Shown: positions 10,444 through 22,536, counted from the stretch's first letter. The stretch is 64,000 nt of DNA from Daucus carota subsp. sativus (GCF_001625215.2 NC_030385.2:35861598-35925597); one strand, 5' to 3'. Made by a program: numbers and translations. Notes: generated from the letters alone by a model not told the origin.

Positions 10444-12402
10444 ATGTCTATGCTTCATCCATACTTTCATGGTAATGCATACACATTTTTATATTGTTTA
10501 ATAGTTTTTTTTTATATGTGCAAACCCAATTGTAGTTGTAGCTCGTACAAGCATATATTATAAGGGCAAATGCACACACTTGTATAGTTGTATTCTTGAT
10601 GCTCTTACAGTTTATGTTTGAGTTGTTATCATCTACCACCTGTTTGATAATATGACTCTGTGACAAATTTTGCTTTTGTTGGCTAGTTACCTAATTTTGT
10701 CCCGCCTGAGATTGTATTGATTTGTTGAGGTTAAAATCTGCTTAGTTCCACATCCACTGCTTATGTTGTTGCTTAGCTGCATTATTCTTTGAGTTTAAGT
10801 ATGGTGTGCTTGTACCCCTGTACACAGGGCGGAAGTTCTCGAGCTAGAATAATTTTGTGTTGGAGCACGAGTAAGAATAGAGGATAAGACGAGTAGGGAT
10901 AATGAGTTAGTGAGTGGTTTAGTTTATCTTTTGATAAACGAAACAATGGTATACGATCGTTCAGCGTTCATAAATGCACAAGGAAAAATCGTTGTACCTG
11001 ACAAGGGTGACTTGATAATGTTAGATAACCACATTTGTGATCGGAGATTGTTGGCGAAGTAAAGTAAATTTGTAGATGACTCTTTAAAGACAGAGCTAAT
11101 GAATTTGCATTCTTTTTGTTGCGATTAAAGTTTCTCAGGTCATCTGGTAAATTCTTTTGGTGTTCCCCTCAACTGTGTTACATGGTGCTTGATGTTGTGT
11201 TTATTGTCTTGTAAAATGCATGTGGAATACATTTGTTTAGATTGCTATCACTGATTTATGCTTGACTTCTAGTTTGGTATGTTCAATGGTTGCCTTTTGC
11301 GAGGTTATGATTCATCTAATAATGTATTGGTCTCTCTTCTTTAGGAGTTTCTGGAAGAGCAGTTGATATATTATCAGGCTCTCCTCGAACTGACCATAAT
11401 AAAGGAGTTTCACGGGTAAACTTTTTATCTGTTAACTGTGGTTCAAGGAGCTTATCTTCTGTATGTAATTCATGTTCTGATAGTTACAGAAGAAACCCCA
11501 AGTATTTAAATGAAAACAAGCAGAGATTTTATCGCAGTACAAACAGGCAGTTTGAAGAGAGAGACGACTCTGATAAACTTGAAGATTCTGAAATATTCTC
11601 TTCCAAGAATGGAACACTACATTCTGTATCTGGTGGCCCGAACTACCAAGCCACAGCCGCTCGAGGAACAAAGGAGGAAGATTTTGTTGAATTATTTAGA
11701 AAAGTGCAGACCCAACTCCGAGAAAGAGCTGCCTTGAAGGAAGATAAGAAGCTTGCAGAGCCACCAGTAGAAGGTAAAGAAAATGAAACTGTTGATTCGC
11801 TCCTCAAGCTCCTAAAAAAACATTCAGTTCATCAAGGGAAGAGAGACATTAGTAGCAAAGATTCCATCATGAACCAGCCTGAAGTGAATGGATCATCTTC
11901 TACAGAGAAAAAGTCCACTTTCTTCAGATTAAATAGCATTGAGAAAAACCAGGTCCAAGAAAGTGAACCTTCGTCTTTTAGCAGGCCCACGTCAAGTTTT
12001 CAACGTAGATCTCCAGTCCCTCGAGAGAAGATACAACCCACCGATAGTTCTACCTCGCACACTAATTTAGAAGGGAGAGAAAATGATACATCTCACCTTC
12101 TGGATGAAGTTGAGCATATGCCTAAACTTCTAGTGAAGGTTGACCCCATAGTCCTTTCCAGTTCTCAAGAGGAGCCCGGTTTTGGTTTCCCTGCACGAGA
12201 CATGTTGGATAAAATGCCTAACGGTGAAACTAATGAACTTGGTGAAGGCAATACCGACGAGGACACAGATGAGCAGAATATGAGTAAGCGCATAGACCTG
12301 AGTGGGATGAAGCTTCTTGAGTTGAGGGCTCTTTCCAAATCTCGCGGCATAAAAGGATTTTCGAAGCTGAAGAAAGATGAGCTTATTAAGCTTTTGGCTT
12401 AA
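10444..12402 (+). CDS. RHON1: RHON1-like Rho-N domain RNA-binding protein, plastid type
   Basis: Exons 10444-10471 and 11345-12402; 361 residues. The short first exon codes nine residues (MSMLHPYFH) and ends in phase 1, which joins in frame to VSGRAVDILSGSPR in exon 2. The long middle is polar and probably disordered, with a conserved-looking EEDFVELFRKVQTQLRERAA segment. The C-terminus, DLSGMKLLELRALSKSRGIK and GFSKLKKDELIKLLA, is a Rho-N (SAP-like) domain as in the bacterial terminator Rho. Arabidopsis RHON1 (At1g06190) binds RNA in chloroplasts with RNase E and affects plastid RNA processing; plastid targeting here is inferred from that. The N-terminal start rests on phase and position, so it is less sure than the rest. 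The upstream neighbour is the S26-like gene on the same strand. Confidence 0.85.
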
Positions 12403-13707
12403 GTTTCCCCATGATCACAACTAGAGCACCACAGCTAGAGAAAGCATATTAGTTTGCTTAACCCATTTTGAATTACAATGCACTGTGTTTAGATATGCTA
12501 ATAATAAGTGATGCAATTTTCTCGCTTTCCAGCGGAGCGTTGTATAGACTTCTGCTGCATAAATTTTCCTTTTATTTCTTTAATCAGCCTTACATAATCT
12601 GCTTAATTATAAAGAATTGGGAGCCAATCAAAATCCATCAAACTTATAGAATTTGGTGCTTAGTGTGTGCTCATGAGCACATACTAGAAAAACAGTTGTT
12701 TTTTTAGTTCACAATCTACTCTCGGGAAACTATCGATTGCTGAAGATTGCGTTGTACTGCAGCATGAGTAAATGACCAATATCCTAGACTTTCATACTAC
12801 AATCTTTTACTAATTTTAAATGAGTTTTCTGTAAACAATTCGTAGACTTCATACTATAATCTTTAGCCAGTTACCAGTGAGTTTTTCCTGAACGATTGAT
12901 TAGGTGAGGGAAGATTGTACTCACTTTACAAGGAAGCTCTAAATTCTTGCAACAAAATTTTGATGCGGAAGTATTGAATATTAAGGCCTACATAGAATGG
13001 TAGGATGAAAGATATCAAGAAATATTCGTCATCAAAATTTCATCTTTATCTTGAATATATTAATAAAAAAATTATTGTATTTTGTAATCTTGGATTTTGG
13101 GTCATTAAAAATTGAGTACATATTCTGAAACTTCATAGTTCTACAGTAGATTTCAGTTTGTAATTCTGAAACGTGATAATTCGTATCACAAAATTTGCGG
13201 TAGCTTTCAATTTGTAACTCTGACCACCATCTTGTTAAAAACCAACGTTAACGTTAAGTATTTGAAAGATAACAACTATTTTACCCTTGTGAGGTTATGA
13301 CCCCTCGAAATTTATATATTATCATTTGAAATTATTTTCTAAAAACACACAACAATGTTGACTTCTGCTCTGGACTTTCGAATGTTTGTTCAGTCTGATG
13401 TATGTTTCTGTCTAAATAAAAACTGATTATTCCAATTTTATAAAGAGTAAAATATAAGTTTTCATACTTTTGAGTTTGTTGTTATATCTGGTGCTTGTTT
13501 GGGCATCATTTTCTTGAAAAATAAACACTTGTTACTTTTAAAAATGAGTATTTAATAGTTTTTTCTGATATTAATAATAAAGAGGTGTTTCATATTTATA
13601 ATTAGACTAAAAATATGGATTTATTTCACGAAAAAAACACACTTCTACACGTATTTTTCTTTAGAAATAAGTCTTATTTCTGAAAAATAATTGTAGTTTG
13701 GCCTTAA
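12403..13707. other. 3' flank of the RHON1-like gene, AT-rich
   Basis: Holds the RHON1-like 3' UTR and AT-rich DNA. A diverged ~60-bp tandem duplication is visible at about 12783-12902 (GACTTCATACTATAATCTTT type units). A weak inverted-repeat pair at about 13490-13700 (TTGTTTGGGC and GTTTGGCC ends) may be an old MITE. No gene was seen. Confidence 0.5.
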
Positions 13708-14328
13708 TCCATACTATACTATACTATAATAAGCCAACATGGGTATAATTTGTAGTCCAAGGTTTTAGTTATATTTTTTGGTTTGGTAATCTCCTTTTGG
13801 TACTACAAGTCTACAAATGTGGAGTCTATTAGTATTATATTGTTAAACAGTTTCAAATACTAAAAACACTCATAACATTCCATTATCATATAATATTTCA
13901 TTAAAAAAATTATAATAATGATATAAATATACAATTTTGAATATCTTCTTTTAACAAAAACCTTCATATAACTTTTTTTTAACTTTAACGTGTTCTATTT
14001 CAATATAAACACGAACCATTACATAACATTTTCTAACTCTAATCTTACACTTTATTATTGTCAAAAAAACCAAAATTACAAAATTAAGTTGAAATTCGAT
14101 TGATTAGATTACTGAATCTTTCAAAGGTATTACACGATCGACTGTATTTATTAGAGTTTGTCCATTTTTAAATAATCGGGAGAAAATATAGTCAATTGAA
14201 TAATATAATTTAATTAAAATTCAATCCACTAATACTAAAATACTAATAAAATGATATTAAAAATTAAATTTTAAATAATAAATTACGAACTATATACCCG
14301 CCCGTGCTTCGCACGGGTTAAAGGCTAG
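13708..14328 (+). mobile_element. Non-autonomous Helitron, 621 bp
   Basis: The left end TCCATACTATACTATACTAT follows an A. The right end has the hairpin CCCGTGCTTCGCACGGG, then seven bases and the terminal CTAG, followed by T. TC at the 5' end, a GC hairpin shortly before CTRR at the 3' end and insertion between A and T with no target duplication are the Helitron hallmarks. There is no coding capacity for a Rep-helicase, so it is non-autonomous. Confidence 0.85.
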
Positions 14329-14409
14329 TATTATTAAAATAGTAACCTTTTCCAATAAAAATTGATTTTTTAATAATTACTCCCTCTGTTTTGGTTTCAA
14401 AAATAATTA

Positions 14410-14667
14410 CTCCCTCTGTTTCAAAATACATGTCCACTTGAAAAAAAGTTTTGTTTCAAAATACTTGTCCACTTCAACTTTCAATGTAAATTTATATTTC
14501 CAAAATCAACTCTTCTCCACATATTTCAAATTTATATTTCTAAGATCAACCCTATACCACATATTAAGTTCAATTAATGACTTATTACATCTTTTTTTTT
14601 TCAACATCCACTTTTATTAAATTATGTGATTTTTTGAAAATGAACATATAATTTGAAAAGGAGGGAG
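14410..14667. mobile_element. Stowaway-like MITE with a duplicated left end
   Basis: Ends are CTCCCTCTGTTTCAAAATAC and GGAGGGAG, with TA flanks. A second copy of the left end (ATTACTCCCTCTGTTTTGG) sits 30 bp upstream at 14376-14394, so the element has either duplicated its end or inserted beside a relic. Confidence 0.75.
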
Positions 14668-16341
14668 TAATTAATTAATTTAGAGAAGACCTCGATCGCC
14701 AGAATTATGTATGTTGGCCGTTTGGACTGTTCGGACTGGACACAACTCACAGGACAGAACACAAGCTCCGTGGTTAGACAGTTCGAACATTAGCTGACGT
14801 CACACTGCTCATACCGTATGTAAGCTCCCCAATATGTACATCTTATTACATGACTCATGGGTTTCATATTTTGCTTGCAAGTTTGAGTTTTTTTTTTTTT
14901 TTTGTCAAATTAAAGATTTTTTTCCCCGTTCTTGAAGAAAAGCAGGCTGATACTAGTATGTTTCTTCACAAATCTATATGGTTTATGTCTAATTCATCAT
15001 TTCTTAACTTGTATACCTTAAAGTTGTAATCTTGATGCATGCCCATCTTCTCATATACCTTAATTTGAATTAGTTTATGTTTCTTGATTAGTTGATTGAG
15101 GTGTTTTAATTTTGATTTTTTGCGTTCCAGAGGTAAGAGGTGTGTTTAGTTCTTTGCTTTGCCTATTAATGCTAAATTGTATATATTGTTTAGGGCTTCA
15201 TAAAAACCTAAATATGGCATCTTGGATATCTCTCACCATAAAATGGATTTTCGACAAAGGGATTGAAGTACTAAATGAATGGCATGTTCAATGTGATACC
15301 TATTGCTCCTTGTTCACATAATCATTCACCACCGCCATTTTTTTGAAGTACCAAAACTAAGCCAAATATAACCCTATCCTACTCATAGAGCAGAGTACGG
15401 TCCCAAAGGTTAAAATGTCCATAGATTTTATTTTATGAGGAAAAAAGATGTTTCCTTAAAGAGACTGTTCTTCTGAAGCATAGAGTGAATAAAAATTAAA
15501 TGCGATCCTAGGTTGGAAAGGGTCTAGAAGATTAAGATTCCCCTTAAAAGGTGAAAGCAACTGAGTTTGTGTTTACATACTTGATTAGTTTTAGATTCCC
15601 CTTGAAAGGTGAAAGCAACTGAGTTTATGTGTTTACATACTTGATTAGTTTACTACATCCTGCATGTTCACTAGCATGGAATTGGTGCATGCTACTAAAT
15701 GGACAACAAAAAGTTATATTCCTTATCAGTAAGCGTTATTAATTATTCAAATGTTCTAGTAGTTGTTGAAAAACCTTGTTCATATCACTACTTGATAAGA
15801 TTTTTTTACCAAAAAGATTGAAGTACTAAACGATCAGCACGCCAATGGCATCCCCGTCGCTTTAGAGAAATCGTCTCTGCTGTCTGATAATTCAGTAACT
15901 TATAGGCAATAGCTTCTCTGCTTGTCCTTGTTTACTTAACTATTCACCACCAGATTTTTTCTTTAAAGTACCAAAACCAAACCAAAGATACCCTGTCCCA
16001 CTCAGAGAACAGAGTACGGTCTGCGAGGTTAAGTGTATAAGAATAACTGCAATTCTAGCTTGGGAAGGTTCTAGAAGATTAAGATGCCTTTTTAAGATGA
16101 AAGCAACTGATTTTATGTTTCACATACTTGATTAGTTTGCTACTTTGCTTTATGTTCACTAGCATGGTATTGGTCCATGCTTTCAGATGAATGACAATAT
16201 ATTTTAATTTCTTTTCAGTAAGCAATATTAATAAATTAAATATTCTAGTAGTTGTCGAAATACTTGTTCTTATTACTACTAGTAGCCTAACAGCTGGTAT
16301 TATGCATATTTATTTTCATGATACTTGCAGGCTTCGAACCC
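14668..16341 (+). other. Leader and probable 5'-UTR intron of the JmjC gene
   Basis: A strong acceptor (ATACTTGCAG at 16321-16330) lies 11 bases before the JmjC start codon, so at least one non-coding exon is expected upstream. A GTAAGC donor near 14819 is one candidate, unproven. The region is dominated by a diverged tandem duplication (15260-16280), listed separately. Confidence 0.5.
15260..16280 (+). repeat. Diverged segmental tandem duplication, ~0.5-0.6 kb units
   Basis: Copy A (about 15260-15795) and copy B (about 15815-16280) share, in the same order, GATTGAAGTACTAAA, ATTCACCACC, AAAGTACCAAAAC, CAGAGTACGGTC, GAAAGCAACTGA, ACATACTTGATTAGTTT, TGTTCACTAGCATGG and CTAGTAGTTG. Copy A has an extra internal 59-bp tandem duplication (units near 15534-15653). 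Spacing between matching blocks varies from about 490 to 620 bp, so there have been indels since. Confidence 0.85.
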
Positions 16342-19300
16342 ATGGAAAATCCTAGCATAAATGACACTGTGGAAAAGCAATCTGTTCCACCAGGATTTGT
16401 ATCACTTACATCCTTTACGCTTAAAAGATTAAGGGATAATCAAGACTCTTATAGTCCTAAACATGATGGGATTGAACACCATCAGAAAACCACATCAACT
16501 GGCACTGCCTCAGATATCATAGAAACCCCAAAGTACAAAAAAAATCCTGGGGCTAGACCATGGATACTTTACAATCAACCTAGTCATGATGTTGAAGAAT
16601 TTGAATCAGAACAAATTCCGACGGTGAGTCCCTTTTTGTTTATGTTTCCTCAAATCTGTTAATCCGTGGAAAGGGTATCATCTGTGTCTTTATTAAATGC
16701 TTAGTAACACTTTTTTTGAACTGCTTGACACGCATTTTAAGGTGCATACAAAGTATAGGTTTACAATTTTTTTTTTAAATTTCTTGTTCTGGATAAAAAT
16801 TTAAACATTAAACTTTTATTCAGGAGAAAAAATTTTTTAAAAAATATATTTTATGAGAGCCTTAAAATGTGTGCCGAATCCCCGTCCCCCAATGTTAAGA
16901 ATTAAGGCGGGCGGAGGGAGTACATGTTAAGTAAAGATAGCTTTTCGTACTGGACTTAGGCTGCTAGAGTTTTAATGGCTGTCCTTTCATATACAATTAT
17001 TACATAAAAGAGATATATAACTTTTTGTTCTGTTTTGTTGAAAGTTTTGGTCATAATTTCTGTGTTTTTTGTAATGCTTATATAATGAAGAGTTCATGCA
17101 CTACATACTAATCTACCTGTCTTCCTGCCTTAGGTTCTGTCATGGATTTATTGTTTCTTTTAGTTTTTACCATATTGTTTTTTTTGTTAATGCATTGAGT
17201 AGGAAAATAAAAGCTCCATGAATTAGCCTTACGGTTCCTGTCTGCCCGCTAGCCCCTTACTCAGGGATGGAAGTAAATGTCTGGAAATCATTTAAAATAA
17301 CTATAACAAGTTATGAGTCTTTACCCATTTGTTTTAAATCTTTGCCTTTTATTGGCAGAAAAACATATCTATCAACAAAGAGTATGATGTCTCCACCATA
17401 TGTTTGACGGGAATGATAGATCCTTTTATGTGCACAACTGGCAAAAGAATAAGCTTATTTGTTTTGCAAAATATACCATGTATGAACAATATTTTATTGT
17501 AAATAAAATACGGTGTTCTTATTACAGCCTTTATTTGGTTGCAGAACCATGAGTCTAATCCTTCTCTGCCCAAAGGGGTACTACGTTGTGGGGATTGCTT
17601 GAAGGTAAATTGTATTGCAGGAAGTTTCTTATATCCCTTGCATTCATTATTTTTCAGTCGATATTCCATTTTAAGGGAAATTTCATGTACATTATTTTAT
17701 TTCAGTTCTATCAGTAATTGCTCAGTGAAAATTGAATAGGTCACTGCTAGTTGGCTGCCAGAAGCAGCACGGATACCTGTACTTAAGGAGGCTTCTGTCT
17801 TTCGTCCAACTGAAGAGGTAATCGCAAGATCTGTATATCCCTCATTTTTATTTGATCAATCAGTTATCAGTGTTCAGGTTTTGTGGCTGCCTCACTTGTA
17901 TGCATCTTTATTTCTTATTTAAATCTCAGGAGTTTAAAGATACACTTAAGTATGTAGCTAAGATACGTCCTAAAGCTGAGATATATGGGATCTGCCGCAT
18001 TGTTCCTCCCCCATCATGGAAACCACCAGAACTTCTCAAAGCAAAGAAAAAATGGGTAACTGAAAAATTCAGCACCTATATTCAAGAAGTTGATGAACTT
18101 AAGGATCGTTGTTCCAAGAGTAGACTTCAGAAAATTTCTTCTGACCTGAAAAGTAAAACAAGAACAGCTTTGAGGAAGGGTATGGAATATTCTGTTGGCG
18201 GATGTGATGGAGGCACTGATGAGTTTGAATGTTCTGATGAAGGCTTTGAATTTGATCGTGGTCCAAATTTAACTCTGGAGAATTTTAAGAGATATGCGGA
18301 TCATTTTAAAGAGCATTACTTTTGCAAGAAACACAAAGCTCCGGATGTGGATGCTGATTTGACTTTGTTACCGGCGGAATATACACCTGAAGTGAAGGAC
18401 ATTGAAGGTGAATATTGGCGGATAATTGAAAATCCAACTGCAAAAATTGAGGTATGCAAGAAAACACAGCATGATGATTTTTGAGTGATTATTAGAAGCC
18501 GTATACATTTTTGAGTTGTGTGTAGTTCAATATTTTTGTACCAATGCACCTTTTAAGCTCGCCTTGTTTGTTAGGTGCTTTGCTGTACTGACTTGGATAG
18601 TAGAACATTCGGTAGTGGCTTCCCTTTGTCATCAAACCCCATCGAGACAAAAATTCATCTTAAATATATCGAATCAGGCTGGAATTTGAATAATACTGCA
18701 AAGCTGCCGGGTTCCCTTCTAGCTTTTGAAAATCATAACACTTCTGCTACTTTAGTCCCTCGACTACATTTCGGAATGTGTTTGTCATCTCATTGTTGGG
18801 TAAGATGCAAATTTTTTACAATGTGTTCCTTCATGATCAGTCACATTTGTTTATTTACCTAATTAGTAAACGGGTTTTATATCAAAGTGGTCACCATTCT
18901 CGTCGAAATATCTCACCTAGCTACCCGATGTCCACCGGGACTCATTTAAAGTACTCAAATCACTAGATACATCACTCTGTTAAGTTTTTGATTAAAATTA
19001 ATAGAATTAAAGATGTTTTGTTTAATAGATTAGTTTTAGACATAGGCAATTGGGGTTTCAGGGTTGATCACCAAAACTCAAGTACTACAAGAACAAATTA
19101 AGGTTGAAGGTGTTAAGAGAAGATTAAAGAAAACATATAATCTATGTGCATATATGTGTTTTAAATTTGTCTGTGCATGTATAATTGTGATTTATTTTTA
19201 TTATATGAGCCACATGTAGTACACATCATCTTCTGACTATGATTCTGTTAAGTTTTCTATCAATAAAATTTCTAAATTTAACCTGTTGATACCTATAATG

Positions 19301-22300
19301 ATTTGAGTGTTTATATGAGTCCCTGTGGGGATCGTGTAGCTAGGTTAGATATTTTAACGAGTACGATGGCCACTGTGATATAAAACCTATTAGTAAACAA
19401 AGTTTAAATTAGTCATCAAACTGTTGTTAATGTTGGTGTGGTATATATTTGATTAATTTGTCTACTTTTGAAGAGCAGAAAGTTGAAGAGCATCATTTAT
19501 ACTCACTATTGTACATGCACTTTGGTGCTCCAAAAATATGGTACGGAATACCAGCGAGATATTTATTTAAGTTCGAGGCAGCACTGAAAAGGAAATATCC
19601 ACATTTATTGCAATATCCTGAATTACACCATAAGCTGGTGAGTGATGAGATGCATGCTTCTTTACTATATTTCAAAGCAAGAGGTGTGTCAGTTGCTAAA
19701 ACCTATGGTAATCTGTTTCTGTTAGCTGCTGCATGTGTTTGTGCATTTCAATGCGTTCAAAACCAGTTAACGCTTTGGTGGTTTAAGTTTTTTATTCGTT
19801 ACATACAAAATATGCTGCTACCTCTTTTCCTTCTCCGCATTGAATATGTTGACCAGGTCATGTTTTCCAGGACATACTTCTTTAGCTATTTTAATTAGGC
19901 GACTGAATTTTTATGCATCAATACTTGGTTATTAATGCAGCAAGTAGGGGAAAACAAATGTAATCGGCATATGCCAGTTATATATCCTACAATGATTTTG
20001 TTCCTTCTATCATTCTATGCACACTAATATTAATAGAATTGAACGCAATAGATTTCTTTCAGGAGATACCATGTATGGTTAATCATGAAGCACTAACAAA
20101 TTGCACATGGTCATATTAACTTGTATAGTTAAATGGTAATGGGTATGTCCCATTAATAATATTATCGAACTTAGATGGTTGAATCTGTGAAATTCACTAG
20201 TGAGGTTCTCTATTGCCATATATCGAGATAAGTAATGAATCTTTAGAACCTTCATGCAGGCCATTCAGCTGTCCCTCTCTGAATTGGAGTCTGAGGGTAT
20301 ACCTGTCTATCGCTGCGTGCAGCTACCAAGGGAATTTTTGCTCATCTTTCCGGGGGCATACTATTCAGGAATCGATAGTGGCTTTAATTGTTCCGAGGCA
20401 GTGAACTTTGCTCCCTTTGACTGGTTACCTTATGGGCAAAATATTGTGGAATTGTACAGTGAAAGGAGTAGGAAGACATCAGTTTCCCATGATAAATTGT
20501 TGCTGTGTTCTGCCATTAAAGCCGTGAAGGCTCTGTGGAAGCTTACTATGAAAAATAAAAAGAACTCGGCACATATTTTGCGATGGACTAGGGTCTGTGG
20601 GAAGGATGGAATACTTACAAAAGCATTCAAGGTAGAATCCAGTATCAACTCTATACTTATGCGCTTTTCACATTGTTGATACAGAAAATCTATGGTGATA
20701 TATATTATATATTTTAGTAGTTCTATTTTTTAAGTTCTAAACATGTGAATCACCAGCAGGCATCAACTATGAAAACTGGACCAGCTTTAGAATTTTCAGG
20801 ACAAATAATAAATACTAACAAATAGTGAAGTACCTTGTTGTGCTTTTCCAAGTAGTAAAAACCATATCAACTACTCCCTCCGTCCCTTTTTGAGTGTCCA
20901 CTTTTGACTTTCATGTTCAAATTGAAATTGACCATTTTTTTACCATAGATTAAGGACATTTCTTTTATTATTTTAAAAAACTGAAAATTGTATTTTAAAA
21001 TAGATTGTATGTACCTTATAATGATATAATTTTTTTTATTTATAATGATGTAAATTTTTAAATTTTTTCGATTATATAATATATATAAGGTTCAGTCAAA
21101 CTTTGGTCAATTTGAACATTGAAAGTCAAAACGGGACAACTAAAAACAGATGGAGGGAGTAATAATTATTGAGTAATTTTAGAGTCTGACATCTGCTTAG
21201 ATATTCCTCAAGCAATTGTACATGTGTAGCTCTGTTACACTGATAGATATTGAATCATATTTTTCATTGTGATGATGGGTTTTTTTTATTAATTTTTTCC
21301 CTAAAAAATTGGAGTTCCTTTTTTTTTTTCCCCTTAAATAATAGCATGGAAAGTGTTGGGCATGCTATATTTCGACAGAAATTGAGCCAACACTCTTACC
21401 TTTTTCTTCCGCTACCAACTGTTATTAGCAAATCTATTTCGGCCATTAGCTTAGTCTGTTTCTCTGCAATCGACTTAAATTTCACGACATTCAGATTCCC
21501 CCAAAAGATGTCCCACTATAACTAAGAGCCCGCAATTTTTTTGTGGCAAGTTGCGTCTCATATTACTCACTAAACTGTCCCTGAAGCAGCCTGCCTAGTC
21601 TACATAGTTTTGTTTACTTTTTTCGTATATCTTTGCTATTTATGCATTCGGTTTCTGTAGTCAGGTTGTTCTTAAAGTTTACAAATCTACTGATCATTAA
21701 TCTTTTTCTATAAAGACATTTATCAAAATTCGAAAAGCTTGACATGTTTTTTCTTCTCTTAGTCACGTCTTAGGCAGGAATGCAGGAGAAGGGAGTATTT
21801 TTGCAATTCCTCGCCGTTCCAAGAGATGGAGAAGGATTTTGACTCCACCATTAAAAGGGAGTGCATCATATGTCTGTATGATTTACACCTCTCTGCTGCA
21901 AGTTGTCCATGCTCGCCAGGAAAGTATACTTGTTTGCAACATGCAAAGCAGCTTTGTTCTTGTTCTTGGAGTGATCGAGTTTTTTATTGTCGGTATAAGA
22001 TTCATGACTTGATCCTTCTTGGTGATGCTTTGGAAGGAAGAGCAGGTGCAGTTTATAAATGGGCTTCAGAAAATCTGAAAATGCATATTGATTCCGGTGT
22101 TCCATATGATGGCTCACCAAGAGCATCAGTACTTGACAACTTTGTAAAAGCCAAGCACACAGAACCAAAAGAACACAATTCATCTGCAGGACCAGCCTCA
22201 GATAAGCTGAAAGGAGGAGGAAATATAACTTCAGGTACAATAACTTCTAAAAGTGCAATGAATGTCACGTCTCCTCTCCAGCAAACATTACCATCTACTA

Positions 22301-22536
22301 TTTCATTAAACAACTCCGGTGCAGTGCATGCCTCAAAAACAGTGGATCCTAAAATTTCTTCCAAAGGTAAAGAACCGTTCCTTTCTACCTCAGTGGATAA
22401 TCCCCATGCTGTCATAGGACTAACAAGTTCGGCACAAACTCCATTGAGCCAAATATTTCGGAACAAACAGGTAGCAGAACAGTCTCCGTCACCTTATCAG
22501 AATAACGTTATTGTTCTCAGTGATGATGAAGACTAA
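16342..22536 (+). CDS. JMJ19: JmjN-JmjC-C5HC2 protein of the KDM5 group (JMJ19-type), predicted inactive demethylase
   Basis: Exons 16342-16623, 17545-17604, 17740-17817, 17930-18451, 18575-18799, 19479-19637, 20260-20631, 21763-22536; 823 residues. JmjN spans about 132-170 ([20 protein letters not shown], then [12 protein letters not shown]), JmjC about 355-525 and a C5HC2 zinc finger about 595-640; the protein ends SDDED. There is no FYRN/FYRC tail, unlike JMJ14/15/18. KDM5 enzymes remove H3K4 methyl groups with Fe(II) and 2-oxoglutarate. By alignment to KDM5A the iron ligands His483 and His571 are Lys390 and Tyr477 here; only the Glu (392) remains. The 2-oxoglutarate contacts Asn493 and Asn575 are Leu400 and Asp481, while Lys408 is kept. 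The start MENP directly follows an acceptor. JMJ19 is favoured because I recall similar changes in At2g38950. Introns carry three MITEs. Confidence 0.88.
16707..16920. mobile_element. Stowaway-like MITE (subgroup 1) in JmjC intron 1
   Basis: The right end GGCGGGCGGAGGGAG is followed by TA. The interior GACACGCATTTTAAGG matches the elements at 2549 and 4161. The left end is decayed, so its boundary is approximate. Confidence 0.7.
18872..19388. mobile_element. Non-autonomous MULE-type MITE in JmjC intron 5
   Basis: About 517 bp. The left end GGGTTTTATATCAAAGTGGT pairs with the right end, whose complement reads AGGTTTTATATCACAGTGGC. The inverted repeats run about 80 bp, through the segment CTAGCTAC. 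Flanking direct repeats ATTAGTAAAC at 18862-18871 and 19389-19398 (9-10 bp) indicate a Mutator-like element. It fills most of the 679-bp intron. Confidence 0.88.
20874..21159. mobile_element. Stowaway-like MITE in JmjC intron 7
   Basis: 286 bp with TA flanks and left end CTCCCTCCGTCCCTTTTTGA. The right end is GATGGAGGGAG. Subterminal GTCCACTTTTGACTTTCA pairs with GAAAGTCAAAACGGGAC. Confidence 0.87.

Noticed and set aside
14888-14903. A second SINE-tail scar at a T16 run
   Set aside because: The adjoining bases GTCAAATT do not match the SINE end and there is no flanking direct repeat.
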